Shown piece after piece: positions 45,658 to 57,754 of a stretch of 64,000 bases of DNA. The notes under the pieces are model-generated. The model worked only from the letters and a program-made list of their open reading frames with translations. It made no database searches and was not told the DNA's origin. Position numbers and translations under genes: made by a program. Source of the DNA: Pyronema omphalodes (lineage: Eukaryota; Ascomycota; Pezizomycetes; Pezizales; Pyronemataceae); NCBI GenBank assembly GCA_024516155.1, contig JAJJXM010000050.1, positions 434,001 through 498,000 on the forward strand, in the 5' to 3' direction. How positions within the stretch are numbered: the stretch's first letter is position 1; every line of letters begins with the position of its first letter.

Positions 45658-48117
45658 GAGGAAAATATGCCGTTGTGGTTTATGTTGGAGAAGGGATATG
45701 AAAAGGATATGAAAAGGAATGGGACGATGAACCATGAACCATGAATGATAGCAATGGATGATGAAAGGATGCTGGAAATACAAAATACAAAATACAAAAC
45801 ACAAAATAAGGAATAACCAGGACTATGGGGATTATGGGGATTATCGAGATTATCGAGATTATCGGGACTATGGGGACTATGGGGATTATCGGGATATCGG
45901 GATTATCGAGATTATCGGGATTATCGGGATACAGGCGTATTATTAATATTTTCAACAGTTAGGAATTGGAATTGAATATTATATCATATCGGGCAGTACA
46001 GGTTTCTGTTTCTGTTTCGTTTGTTATGGGAATGGTTATCAATATATTATATCCAGAGTTAGAAAAATATTATATATATATATACTTACAGAGCAGAGCA
46101 GAGCGGTTAAATATATTTTGTCACTACGAGACTACGTGTTGCGTTTTTGTTTCTTCTTGGTGAATTCTTACTGTGGTAAATGCCTTTTCGCCTTTTCGGT
46201 GCGAGAGAGGTGGGAAGTGGTTATGATTGGGTGGGCTGTGTACTGTGGGTAGGGAGGTAGGTAACTAACCTTGCGGTTCTGGAAATTGCGAACCGGGCAA
46301 GGGAACCAAGGGAACCAGGCAAAGCAACCACCAAGGTACAGCTGTCACCATTGTCACCATTGTCACCATTGTCACCATTGTCAACCTTGTACAGCGCAAG
46401 CTCGGCCCTATGTACATAGAAGCTGGATCCTCACGAAAGCACCTTGACGGACTATGTAGGCTCCGTCTTGTATTTCTGCATATGGTGTTTATGCATGTAT
46501 GCATGTATGTATGTATGCATTTATGTACGTATGGAATTTTATCCTGCTTTTTCTTTTTTTTTTTGGGTTTGGTTTGGGTTTGGTTTTGCTGGTATACATA
46601 ATGAGTTTATGGCTGAGGAATTGATTTTAAAGCTCATTACTGCATTGTTGCATCATTTCTTCCATCATCGCCAAGCTGGTTATGTATGGAAATGGAATTT
46701 CCGTTGTCAATGGGTTATGCTGCATCATATCTACATCATGGATGTTCAGAGTTAATATTTCTTTCCGACTCCGACCTGGGTTAGTTACTTCTAAATCCAG
46801 CATTTCATAGGGGTTTTTGTTTTGTTATATTCTTCCCGCATCCCGCATCTCGCATCCCAGGCTTCGGTATTGAAATCCCTTATATGTAAGGTTTGTAGGT
46901 CGCTTCCCGTCGTATGTTTTCTACTACTACGGTTCGTGGTTGGTGGTGCGTATGCTATGGGAATCTTGTCTTTATGTATGTAGTTTCGCGATGCATGACG
47001 ATGACGATAGATAGGTTGGAAGTATAGAGCCCCATCATATCCCCACGCATCACATCACATCACATCGCATCGCATCACATCGCATCTGGTTTGATGAGTT
47101 TATCGTTATCGTTATCCGCAACGCCTTCGCAACGCGTACCAACCAAACCCTCGTATTTCGATTCTCCCTGAAATTTCAACTGGAACCAAAGCAGATGGCT
47201 TTTTACATACGGCAAAAATATCTCGCGGTGTAAACTCTTCGTATAGATGGATGTATCCAGCAAGGTTGTTCTGAACTTCTCATGGCATGGGCATGTATGT
47301 ACCAGTCGTGTATGGTGGTATGTATGTATGCACTTATAGACCACCACCATACCTAGCTCCCGTCTAACCAGCGAATCCCTGTAAAAAGAAACCCAGATGA
47401 TCAACGGTGTCCCATATGGTGCGTAACTCTAACTCATCTAAATCTAGGCTTGCTTCAATTTGCTCAAACTAACTCCTCCACGATGAGGGATGACCCGACC
47501 CTGTCACCCTGTCACCCCGCGACGCTGCGACGCTGCGGATAAAAAGTACACCGAGTATCGGACGACTTTTCGGTCCGAGAAGTGCGTGCTGGGGGAAGAT
47601 GCATGCATTGTTTTTTTTTTCGCGGATTGTAACATCATGCGGTACATATCATATGAAATTGAAGAGATGCCGATGCGATGCAGTCGATGCGATACTGTGT
47701 GTATAGATAATGCAGATAATGCAGGCTTCCTCACGCGTGGGGTGTTATCCTAGGGTTTTATTTGCAAAAAAACCTTCGAGTGACGATAAATGCAGAGCAC
47801 AGTGCAGGAGAGAGGCATAATAGGCTCAATGGAGTATAGGTTGCCGAATATTTGGACAGAGTAATAAACTTATCGTTATAACATGGGCTATTTACTCGTG
47901 GGGTGTCATCGTCATCGTCATAGTCATCTGGCAGAAGACAAATTCTGCTTTGTCAATTCAAACCAGATAGCTTTGGGTAATCGCATGTATTTCTTACTCC
48001 TGAAGATGAGTGCGGCTTACACATGCTCTGTGTGATCCCAATGGGTGCTTGCACCGCTTGCTCTACGTCGCTCTGCCGCGTCTCGTACAACATGAAAAAA
48101 CTTCGTGATGATACGGC
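45658..48117. other. Intergenic region with microsatellites
   Basis: Contains a 9-bp-type minisatellite (ggggattatc / gagattatc) at about 45,826-45,935, TA repeats at 46,070, five gtcaccatt units at about 46,340-46,385, atgtatg repeats at 46,490-46,530, and catcgcatcaca repeats at 47,045-47,092. No convincing gene on either strand. Confidence 0.6.
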
Positions 48118-48123
48118 TATAAA
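48118..48123 (+). promoter_or_regulatory. TATA box upstream of the phosphoglycerate dehydrogenase gene
   Basis: TATAAA followed by gagagaag. If used, transcription would start near 48,150, which makes the in-frame ATGs at 48,163 and 48,208 the first ones on the messenger. Confidence 0.45.
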
Positions 48124-48495
48124 GAGAGAAGATTCTGCTGTGTTTTGTAACTTCAAAATATCATGCTGTCTCCGGAATTTGCGAAGATCTCCCCGAATAG
48201 TAGAAAAATGAACATAAGGTCGCTTTTGGGTCTGCAACAGGCTTATGGTGTGGTCACAAACAGTGACTCGACGAGCACACCATCGGCACCAGCATCTGAA
48301 GAGCCTCCTGCAGGCACCACCAAGAACTCGCCTACTACTAATAGTCATAAACAGCTCCCCGCGCTGACTCCGTCTTCCTTTCCCCGTCAAACTCCTGGAA
48401 CTGCAATCACACAAAGCATTCGCATACAGTCGAAGCCGAATTTCTCTCATCACTCCCACCTGACCTCCAGTTCCTCCTCCATAACAGACAACGAA

Positions 48496-50185
48496 ATGTC
48501 CGCCGCCAGAGATATCGACGTCGCCGGCCTCACCGCCTCCATGAACGCTGCCGGACTTTCCGTCTCCCCCACCTCAAACTTCCACTCTCCTTCATCGTCG
48601 TTCGGACCCCGCTCCATGGCTGCTCAGAGCGCCTCCTCCAAGCACTTGAGACCCTTCAACACTGGAGATGTCCGCATTTTGTTGCTCGAGAACGTCAACC
48701 AGACCGCCCAGGACATGCTCAAGCGCCAGGGATACCAGGTTGAGTTCCACAAGTCTTCTCTTCCCGAGGAGGAGTTGATTGAGAAGATTCGGTATGTCAC
48801 TGTCTTTTCCCCGCTGCAGAGATTAATTGTCGCGATAATTTTTTTTTTCTCGCACCTTGCTTGCCCCACCAAAAACACGCCATACAATCCCTGCTTGTTG
48901 TGGTGCTTTTTGGCTAAGCTAGCTTCCATGCGCTAACATCGCTCCTTCTCTTGCGTGCAGTGACGTCCACGCCATCGGAATCCGCTCCAAGACCAAGCTC
49001 TCCGCCAATGTCCTTCGCGAGGCAAAGAACCTTATCGTCATCGGATGTTTCTGTATCGGAACCAACCAGGTCGACCTTGACTATGCCGCCAAGCACGGTA
49101 TCACCGTCTTCAACTCTCCCTTCTCCAACTCCCGTTCCGTCGCCGAGTTGGTCATCGCCGAGATCATCATGCTCGCTCGTCAGCTTGGTGACCGCTCCAT
49201 GGAGATGCACCAGGGAACCTGGAACAAGGTTTCCGCCCGCTGCTGGGAGATCCGTGGAAAGACCCTCGGAATTGTTGGATACGGACACATTGGATCTCAG
49301 TTGTCCGTCCTTGCTGAGGCTATGGGAATGAACGTTGTCTACACCGACGTTATGCCCTTGATGGCTCTCGGAACTGCCAAGCAGCTTCCTACCCTTAACG
49401 AGCTTCTCCAGCAGGCCGACTTTGTCACCCTTCACGTTCCTGAGCTTCCCGAGACCATGAACATGATCGGAGAGGAGCAGTTCGCCCAGATGAAGCAGGG
49501 ATCTTACCTCATCAACGCTTCCCGTGGATCCGTTGTTGACATTCCCGCCTTTGTGTAATTTCCCCTCTTTTGTCCCCCACGTTTTAATAAACCCGCGCTA
49601 ACCCCCACAGCAACGCTATGCGCTCCGGAAAGCTCGCCGGAGGAGCCATCGATGTCTTCCCCTGTGAGCCTGCCGCCAACGGAGACTACTTCAACTCCCA
49701 GCTTAATGCCTGGGGAGACGACATCCGTTCCCTCAAGAACTTGATCCTCTCTCCCCACATTGGAGGATCCACCGAGGAAGCCCAGCGTGCCATCGGAGTC
49801 GAGGTCGCCGACTACCTCATCCGTTACATCAACGAGGGTAACACCCTCGGAGCTGTCAACATGCCCGAGGTCTCCCTTCGTTCCCTTACCTCCGCTGAGG
49901 AGAACCACGTCCGTGTCATCTTCATCCACGCAAACAGACCCGGTGTTCTTCGCCAGGTTAACTCCATCTTCGGTGACCACAACGTTGGAAAGCAGATGTC
50001 TGACTCTCGTGGTGACATTGCTTACCTTATGGCTGATATCTCGGATGTCAACACTGGTGACATCAAGGGTTTGTACGAGAGCTTGGAGAGCTTGAGCTGT
50101 ATGTTTCCCTCTGTTTCTAAGATTTATTTTGAAACCATAGCTAACCCCCACTTCAGCCAAGATCATGACCCGTGTTTTGTACTAA
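48496..50185 (+). CDS. SER3: D-3-phosphoglycerate dehydrogenase
   Basis: Model join(48496..48791,48961..49554,49611..50098,50157..50185), 468 residues, close to the size of yeast Ser3/Ser33. Introns of 169, 56 and 58 bp have GT..AG borders, and GCTAAC occurs in each. Oxidises 3-phosphoglycerate to 3-phosphohydroxypyruvate with NAD in the first step of serine synthesis (cytosol). Seen: N-terminal substrate domain; Rossmann motif GIVGYGHIG (about 202-210); NASRG with catalytic Arg (about 287); HIGGST with catalytic His (about 346); and a C-terminal ACT domain (from about 395), the usual site of serine feedback. The last exon has eight whole codons plus a stop. The start at 48,496 was chosen because it matches the family's length, but the frame is open upstream to ATGs at 48,208 and 48,163. 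Confidence 0.95.
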
Positions 50186-51332
50186 GCGGATTTCTCAAAC
50201 CTGGAGGATGAAAAACGCAATGATCGCGTACGGAACATGTTGTAACGGCGGGATGCACATGGTGTAGCGGTGTAGCGGTGTAGAAAAAGTTGCTTTTGGG
50301 TTTTCTGTTATCTTTGTTTTTTATGCTTTTGTTTTTGTTTTTTTTCTTTCTATTTTTTTATATGGTTTACCCGGTACCATTTTCCTTTTTTTTTTCTCTT
50401 TTCTTTTGTTAAATATTATCTTTTCGGTTTCTTTTTTTTTTACGGGATTGGATTGGATTGGGTTTGTGGAGCTTTCAACAGCATTTAGGGATATCAAATT
50501 AGCATGGGTATTTTAGGAGGGAAAAAGGGGTGCTACGGTAGTTTATCCTAATCGTAGATAGCGAGAGAGGAGAGGAATGAGGAATGAGGAATGAGGAATG
50601 AAAAGGGGTTGTGGAAGATTGATGGATTTGAGATGGTGATTGTGGCTGTGGTGGTGTGAGATGTTTGTGTGATGTTGGCTGTGATTGTGTGATGTTGGCT
50701 GTGGCTGTGGTGGTGTGAGATGGCTGTGATGGCTGTGATGGCTGTGATGGCTGTGATGGCTGTGATGATTCATGATAGCTGTGAATACGACTACAACTGT
50801 ACTAGACTTGAAGAGATGTTGAACAGATGTTGGAACTTGTAACTCATGACTCCGATTCAACCAGTGAATGGATGGATTTCGATAGTACGTACATAAAAAA
50901 CACGGAAACTTCCGTGATCGATAATCATCCACATCCATATAGTACAGACATATCATGCAAGCTCCAAGCTCCAGGCTCCAGGATGCTACTACATACATAT
51001 GGTCATACTAGGAAAAATGTCCCACCGATCCTTGATTACCCCACCCCGAATATCAAGGAATATATGTACTTGTCATTGAATAGATAATAGATAATAGATA
51101 ATAGATAATAGATAATAGATAATAGATCAGCCATTACAGTTATTTTTATTTTCTTCTAGACACGAGTATTTTCATTTTATTTATTTCGAGAATTGAAATC
51201 GATTAATCTTGACTTTAAGGTTATGGTGAAGTTCATGACTCCTGACTCCTGAGTTACATAGCTATAGCTTTGTTTGATGCATCATGCGGCAGAATATGAA
51301 GTTATGAAGTTATGAACCTACAGATCCTCGTC

Positions 51333-51364
<32 letters not shown>

Positions 51365-52849
51365 GGGGGGGGGGGGGGGGGTAAGTAGATCCAGTATTAC
51401 GGTTTCTTGATTTCTTGATGTACCGATTATGTTTTCGAAACTTCGAAACTTCGAGAGTTTCTAATTCTCTACTGTAATTCATCTCTCATCTCTCATCTCT
51501 CGTGGCTCGGAATCAGGATTTCTATTCTGATGAGATAGATATTGTTTTTTTTTCTTGGAACTTAGAAGATTGGCTTGATGGTTGGTGTTTATTGATAGTT
51601 TCAACTTTGTCGTAGATTGAAAATTGTAATATCTTAATATATATTCGGTACTGACTATCGATGGTAGGTACATACATGGTAAAATCTTCAGGGATATAGC
51701 TAGGTATAATGCTAGCTAGCCTACTAGCCGTTAGGTTGGGTCGTTGAAGTTAAGGTTGAAGTCGATAGGGTATAGGGTATAGGATATCAGAAATATACCA
51801 TGACACGCTTTTGAGACTTGACTCTTGACTCTTGAAGTGCTTCGATGGGGTTTACCCGGTACCGGTTTATCAGCTGGCCTGAATATATGATACTTTCTTA
51901 CATGCGTTTTATAGATTTCTCTAGCTTATTTTTTAGTCAGCAATATGTGTGGTATGCTTTACCTTGGTTTTATCGCAGGCAGATATCAGGTTATCTACCA
52001 ACTACCGCTTGGTGTAGTACATAGGCTGAAAAAAACCGTGTTATCCATAATCCATAATCCATAGTCCATCGACGCCAGACTCAGGACTGTGGAGTATGCA
52101 GTCCACTACGTATCCAAGGACCGCAGATTCCGGTCCTCATCATAGTGGCAACGGATCATCATTGCATATGTAGTCCAGTCCAGTTGAATGCGTTCTGTGA
52201 GGTCAAGAGACAAGGTATAGTCGGTGAAGATTGAGAAAATCCTTGCGGGCTCTGTAGGTATGTATCTTAACTGCTATTTATCCAATAAGAACGTCTCAGC
52301 GGAATATGATCTATAATCGCCGGTGTTGCTTCGGTGCCTGAAAGTTGGTACCTGGATGCAAATCATGCAGTAGCCTCATTACGGGGATGAAAGGTCTATG
52401 ATAAACCTAGAAGCCAGACCTCCCAACCGTATAGCCAGTTTACCGGGTAAAATTGTAAACCAGGTAAACTGAACTGATAATTGACAGTTAGTTGGTGCAG
52501 TTTTCGTGTCCCGGATACGCAGTTGGTTCAGTTTTGAGGGTTCCATAGCTGAACCAGCTAACTGCAGTGCACTGATTAAACTGATTGAACTGACTCAGTA
52601 AACAGTTTACTGGTTGTCAGATACAAACCAGTTTAACCACCTCGTTGACTACTGCGCAGAAGAATAAACAGCCAAACCCATGCATGGAGGATCATAGACA
52701 GTCAAACTGGTGCAAATATTGTACCAAAACCTCATTTGAACGCACCTCTGCTGGCCTGAATCCTCCTATATATCTCGTCTAGACTATTTTCTCTTGACCT
52801 ACAGAACTCAACCATACCTTACACTGCCATTTCTCTCCAACCACCTACA
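50186..52849. other. Intergenic region with simple repeats
   Basis: Holds T-rich downstream sequence of the dehydrogenase gene, gtgatggct-type repeats at about 50,640-50,770, a seven-base repeat (agataat, about seven units) at 51,078-51,127, and a G tract at 51,342-51,381 broken only by AA. GTTTACCCGGTACC-like motifs occur at about 50,366 and 51,849. No gene is supported. Confidence 0.6.
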
Positions 52850-52966
52850 ATGAGTTCCGTTACCAGCGGCCTCTCCCTATGGTACATGTCTGCCATACAA
52901 ATTGCATATGTTATAACCATGCCCCACCAAACTTTTTATGCACCGGGTAGGTTATTCAAGGTTTAA
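52850..52966 (+). pseudogene. Possible truncated gene start or small ORF
   Basis: A 38-codon frame (MSSVTSGLSLWYMS...) follows a good fungal promoter context: TATA-like ctatatatctc about 85 bp upstream, then a pyrimidine-rich leader (ttctctccaaccacctaca) and an A just before the ATG. The frame stops early. It could be a first exon whose rest is lost, or a small protein. No family recognised. Confidence 0.25.
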
Positions 52967-53025
52967 TCCATCACAGTTATAAAGCCAGAAGATATAACGG
53001 CCTGTTGCATAAAAACTCTCGGCAT

Positions 53026-53409
53026 TCAGCAAATGGTCCCATCAATCGTAAATGATGTTAATTTAAACCGACCATACAAGGAGGCTTCGGTGAGTTCTAC
53101 ATTGCATTCCATCAAATGGACGGAATGTCGCCCTGAGACAAAAACAAAAAAAAAAAAATGGCCATGGGTTATCATATTAATTTTGCAATTCAAACATGAC
53201 ATGAAATAAAACAAATCCTCATGATAATCATTTGCCTGCTCACCAAGCCGCACCTGTATTTCTTAACAAATATCGGTGCTCATTGCAAACAAAAAATCCC
53301 ACAAATTCTTGTCTAGAAGTATATCAATTATTTTCCGTGAGTCATTTAGAACCACCTCATAGACAACTTTTACTTCCTCCGGCATTTCCCCTTTGATTTC
53401 GTCCGACAT
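53026..53409 (-). pseudogene. Possible gene fragment with in-frame stop
   Basis: Minus-strand ATG at 53,409 opens 48 codons that look protein-like (SRKIIDILLDKNLWDFLF) to TAA at 53,263-53,265. The same frame then continues (RLGEQANDYHEDLFYF) to 53,026, passing a T run followed by CTCAG that resembles a splice acceptor. It is either a decayed gene or a gene with an intron I could not place. No family recognised. Confidence 0.3.
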
Positions 53410-54094
53410 ACAGCATTATCAGCTATGCAGGGTAAGAGTATAGGGAATGTGATCGCAACAGCTAGTTATCTCCCTGGGTAGGTGAGCGCAGGGGAGCAGT
53501 GTAGGACTGGAATCGATGGAGAGTAGCTTGTATGGAAGAGCTGAGGTTGGCAAGGAAGGAGAACCGGGAATTCCATTCCGGTGGAGTCCAGGAAGACGGA
53601 GGGTGGGGACACTATGGTATACTAGCTTGCATTTTAGCGCCTTTTCCACCTTGAAAATGTCCAGCCTAGTCCAGATTTTTCGCTGAAGACAGGCTTTCAG
53701 ATTCTCAACAGGCTCCCTATATCTTCAGCATTCGCTCAATTCCTGACGAATTCCCATCCCGAGTTCGCAGATGCAAACCCCCCATCTATTGAAAATACAC
53801 ACCATTGCAGAGTTCTATGGTTGAAGCTGTGAAATACTGATCAATGAGGTTTATAAGGCGAAATATTGACTGACAGAATAGAACAATGCTGATCGGTATA
53901 GGCTATTCCGAAAGGCTTTGGATCCTGGTGACTTAGTGAGTTCTCATTCCTGTTCGACTTACCTCACAGAAAGTCATGAAATTCCTTATTATCAATGATC
54001 TTCGTCTGTAAATCAAACTACAGTTATCTTGCAAGTTTATCTTGGAGTATAAACATTAACACCACTCAATAAACGTGCTAGATGATTTTGCAGT
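53410..54094. other. Intergenic region
   Basis: No feature I can support. An open frame on the minus strand (53,419-53,649) has no recognisable motif. Confidence 0.4.
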
Positions 54095-54099
54095 GTATG
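54095..54099. repeat. 5-bp target duplication GTATG, left of the retrotransposon
   Basis: Repeated at 63,612-63,616 directly after the other LTR. Confidence 0.9.
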
Positions 54100-55708
54100 T
54101 GTAAACCGGGGGTCCCAGGGTAATGGACGGCCGGGTAACTCTGAAATTCCCGAAAGAAAAGAGAGAAGCAATAATTCCAAGAAGGGGAATTATTACTTCT
54201 CAAGGGGATTCTTCTAACGGAAAGTAGAGGTGATAACAGTTATAAGTTTAAACTCTCCTGCGTATCTCAGGGAGCGTTTCGAGAGTATCGGTTTCGTTTG
54301 GTGGTCGTTTCTTTCAGAGGGACGACCGGCGGTATTGTATTGATTGGAGGTAAGATATATATTTGAGGACGTCGGGTATTGACTCAAAAGATGACAATAA
54401 CCCTTCGTGGGAAGTGTGGTTGTATTCGGGACAGTATTGATTGCGTTGCTGGATGATGGCTTCTTCGAGTGGGGGCTTTTGGCACTTTTATATTTTTTCT
54501 TATCTTGAGCTCCCCACTCATATACCCTGCAAGCACTATGCGGTGGGCGGAAGTGGAAGTACCCTAAGACGTTGGTTGGCTACACCTAAACGTGATTTTT
54601 CCACCATACAAAATGCAACTTTCGGTAAAAACGCTAATATCGCGAATATACTTTAAGACATCCTCCGGGCCGTTATCCGGATGATGCCTTAGTCGTTTGC
54701 TAATGCCTAGACTCGTTCTCTTCGTCGTTTGCACTGATGTCATTAATAATAATAAGGCATCGGAATGCATTTCGAGGAATGTGCATTGCAGGACCGGCCG
54801 ACGCGTTCCTGTAACTAACTTCGGATTTCGATATCCGGTTGGCGATTCCGTCGCATCCGGTGAAGTCGTTTGTATGATCTGATAATGTCGTCATTGTCGG
54901 CAATAGACTGTGGGCCTTCCGGGGGTCCCTAATAGGAGGTGGTCCGATGTTCCGTTCGTCGTACGGTCGTCTCGTCATATCGGCAGTTCGAAGGTGCGTT
55001 TGCGAAGATAAGGTTTCCGGTGATAACTAACCAAAAAGGCAGTTAACTCCTTATCTCCTTCGGCCGACTAGACTCCGCTGTCGTATGATGTTATTCGGCT
55101 TATCCGGTTTCCTCCGTCGGTCAGGCGTAATGCCTCGGTCACATATGATTATGTTTTCTTGTTTTACGGCAAAGTGTTTCGTGAATACATTATCCCATTA
55201 AACTTAAATACAGTTCTTTCCCTCCTAACCTTCCTATCCTCATCAACCTCGATATCTGTTTCCTGCGGTGACCTACTTGCGTCACATTCTCCTTTCTATT
55301 CGTATGTATATCTGGCCCGCCGGGTCTCTTAGTTCCACGACCCTTTCTGGACGGTTTTCTCGTATACGGCGGAAGAGGTGCGTTCGCTCAAAGGCTTCGG
55401 TAAGTCTTTGAGTGAGGCCCTAAGGTTATAAGTATTCCAGGTTTTTATCAGCGGCAGCGGTATGTTCCTCGAGGTATGGCTGCGCATTAGAAACCGCAGT
55501 CATTGATCGGAAACAGACCCACCTCGGGGGCTGCCCCGGGTTTCCCCGCCCTAGATGACGCTGACTTTTTCCCTGGCCCCCCATTATCCTACTTCCTGCG
55601 GGAAGTGGATGAAGGGTGGTTAGTAATAGCTCTCGCCTTTGGCTTGAGTTATTACTTAGGTAAGAATCCCCATTCTTTTCAAATGTCTTATCGGGGTAGG
55701 GTATGACA
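54100..55708 (-). repeat. 3' LTR of the retrotransposon (1,609 bp)
   Basis: Begins TGTAAACCGG and ends TATGACA on the plus strand, with TG..CA ends. Same length as the other LTR. G at 55,416 where the partner has A. Short open frames inside are identical in both LTRs and are not genes. Confidence 0.95.
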
Positions 55709-55722
55709 CCACCTCCCCCCTC
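55709..55722 (-). promoter_or_regulatory. Polypurine tract
   Basis: On the element strand GAGGGGGGAGGTGG lies directly before the 3' LTR, the standard site for plus-strand DNA priming. Confidence 0.8.
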
Positions 55723-55876
55723 ATAAGATTTCGCCCCGAAATCACTAACAATGATTATAGTAATTGATAAACGGGGTCTTTTCTGATGAAGTCCTCCAGC
55801 CCCTTCATCCACCAACACGTTTTCATGATGAGACCATTAAAACCTCAGTGAGGAAAGGTATCTTATGATGAGTTGA

Positions 55877-57754
55877 TTAAACGCGTTGGTCCCTCGGCAT
55901 GCTTGGGTTCTTTGAGTGGAACTCGCGGAGACATTCCAAGCCGCCTACTATGAAAGATTCATATGGTTCTTCTGTTTGATCTTTCTTTAAGGGAAAGCCT
56001 TTCCATTTGACTCGGTAAAGTACTTTTCCTCTTGTTTTCCTACTCGAAATGATTTCTTCAATTTCCCATTCCTCATTGCCTTCGATGTCATCTGCTTCGT
56101 CGATGATCTGAAGGAGGTCTGGGGGAGGTCTGTTGCCATTGTTGTAGGGCTCGAGTAGGGAGACGTGGAAGGTGTTGTGGATCTTCCATTTCCGGGGGAG
56201 AGATAAGCGCATCGCTGTTGGTGATACTACTTTCTCTATGGCGAAGGGACCGTGCTTTTTGTGGTCGAGCTTGTCTTTTGGTCTCCTTGTTTGTATGTGT
56301 CGTCCGTCTAACATGACCAGATCTCCAACCTTAAATTCTGGGGCATCCTTTCGTTTAGCGTCTGCATACTTCCGCATCCTTTCTTGTGTCGACTTCAGGT
56401 TCTGAAGAAGTATGCCATGGACGGAGGTGATGTGGTTGATGAAGCTTTGTTCCTCATTCAGTTTCGTGTTTGATGATGCCGGGTTGGTGCATGCTGGATG
56501 TCTTCCGTAATTGGCGTAGAAGGGCGACATGCCAGTAGCCTGGGTTATCGAATTGTTGTAGGCGAATTCGGCCATGGGTAGTAGGTCGACCCAATCATCC
56601 ATCTCGTAGTTAATGAATGATCGGAGGTATGCTTCGATGATTTGGTTGATTCGTTCAGTTTGCCCATCCGTTTGAGGGTGGAAGGCCGTGCTCATTCTTG
56701 GGCGAACACCTAAAATGCCCAAGAATTGTTTCCACTCTGTCGAAGTGAATCTGGAGTCTCGATCCGAGATTATGTCTGTCGGAATGCCGTGGAATCTCCA
56801 AATCTCTCTTGCAAATATCTTGACCAGATGGGCAGCTGTTTTCTCATCTTTCTTGAGCGGGATAAAATGAGCCATCTTTGTGAATCTATCGATGATGACC
56901 CATAATTGATCGCAACCATCAGAAAGTGGTAAGTCTGTTATAAAATCCATGGCGATTGATGTCCATGGAGCGTATGGAAGCTCGAGTGGCGAAAGCATTC
57001 CATAGGGTTTGTGTCGTGCTGTTTTGTCTCGTTGACATTCGTTACAGCTTCGGATGTATTCAATTATTTCCTGGTCCATCTTTGGCCACCAGAAATTTCG
57101 TCTTATCAATTCTATTGTTTTATCTTGGCCAAAGTGGCCTGCAATTTTACTGTTATGCTCTGTATGAAGGACCGCTTGTCGTGCATTCTGTGGCACCCAG
57201 AGTAATCCTTTGCGATATAATAAACCGTTTCTTTCTTCTAATAATCCTTCCGTCCTAGCCTTTTCCTTTCCTTCTTGATCCTTCGCGCTTCCATCCAAAC
57301 TCCTCAAAGCCTGCTGGTATGCCGCGTCCTTCTTTCCTGCTTCCTTTATATCCATTTCAAATTCCTTTGTCCATCTAGATACTGCCGTTGACAGATATTC
57401 TAGTTGAACAGCCGAGCAACAAAAAACCATTCCTTCTCCTCCTGTACTGATTGCTGAAATTGCGTTGAAGTGTTTTTCTTTCAGGATCGTCTGTACAGGC
57501 TGATCTCCATCTCCTCCCTTTTCAGGGCGGTACTCCGGGCGCCTAGACAATGCATCTGGCTTGCCATTACTTGTTCCTTTTCGATAAAAAATTTTGAAGT
57601 CCACGCCGGCTAATTCCTGAGCCCAGCGTGCCTGCCTTCGGTTGAGCACTTTAGTTGTCATAAAGTACTCGAGATTTTCTATGGTCGGTGTATACCTGAA
57701 CCATGTGTAAGGATCCCTCCAGATACCGCCTCCAAACCTTAAAGCAGTCAACAA
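55877..57754 (-). CDS. pol: pol, second frame: RNase H end, integrase, chromodomain
   Basis: The part homologous to Pol starts near residue 24 of this frame (NLEYFMTTK), directly after the frame break at 57,675-57,678. Residues 25-72 finish RNase H. HHCC zinc finger (His about 200 and 207, Cys 237 and 240). The integrase core has Asp about 270 (MDFITDL), Asp about 331 (SDRDSRF) and Glu about 367 (GQTERINQ). The C-terminal chromodomain at about 560-612 (EWEIEEII, VKWKGF) fits targeting to modified chromatin. The usual third aromatic cage residue is not obvious (QTEEPYES follows instead of a Trp-containing stretch). It is +1 relative to the first pol frame. Confidence 0.93.
   Translation of the reverse strand: MLTALRFGGGIWRDPYTWFRYTPTIENLEYFMTTKVLNRRQARWAQELAGVDFKIFYRKGTSNGKPDALSRRPEYRPEKGGDGDQPVQTILKEKHFNAISAISTGGEGMVFCCSAVQLEYLSTAVSRWTKEFEMDIKEAGKKDAAYQQALRSLDGSAKDQEGKEKARTEGLLEERNGLLYRKGLLWVPQNARQAVLHTEHNSKIAGHFGQDKTIELIRRNFWWPKMDQEIIEYIRSCNECQRDKTARHKPYGMLSPLELPYAPWTSIAMDFITDLPLSDGCDQLWVIIDRFTKMAHFIPLKKDEKTAAHLVKIFAREIWRFHGIPTDIISDRDSRFTSTEWKQFLGILGVRPRMSTAFHPQTDGQTERINQIIEAYLRSFINYEMDDWVDLLPMAEFAYNNSITQATGMSPFYANYGRHPACTNPASSNTKLNEEQSFINHITSVHGILLQNLKSTQERMRKYADAKRKDAPEFKVGDLVMLDGRHIQTRRPKDKLDHKKHGPFAIEKVVSPTAMRLSLPRKWKIHNTFHVSLLEPYNNGNRPPPDLLQIIDEADDIEGNEEWEIEEIISSRKTRGKVLYRVKWKGFPLKKDQTEEPYESFIVGGLECLREFHSKNPSMPRDQRV

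Noticed and set aside
47075..47404. 109-codon minus-strand frame between the two housekeeping genes
   Set aside because: No recognisable motif, microsatellite at its end, no promoter context.
47953..48459. 168-codon minus-strand frame antisense to the dehydrogenase 5' region
   Set aside because: A shadow of the open plus-strand frame; Arg/Cys/Ser-rich composition typical of antisense reading.
54441..54978. Short open frames inside the LTRs (repeated at 62,344-62,881)
   Set aside because: Identical in both LTRs simply because the LTRs are identical; no known LTR-encoded protein.
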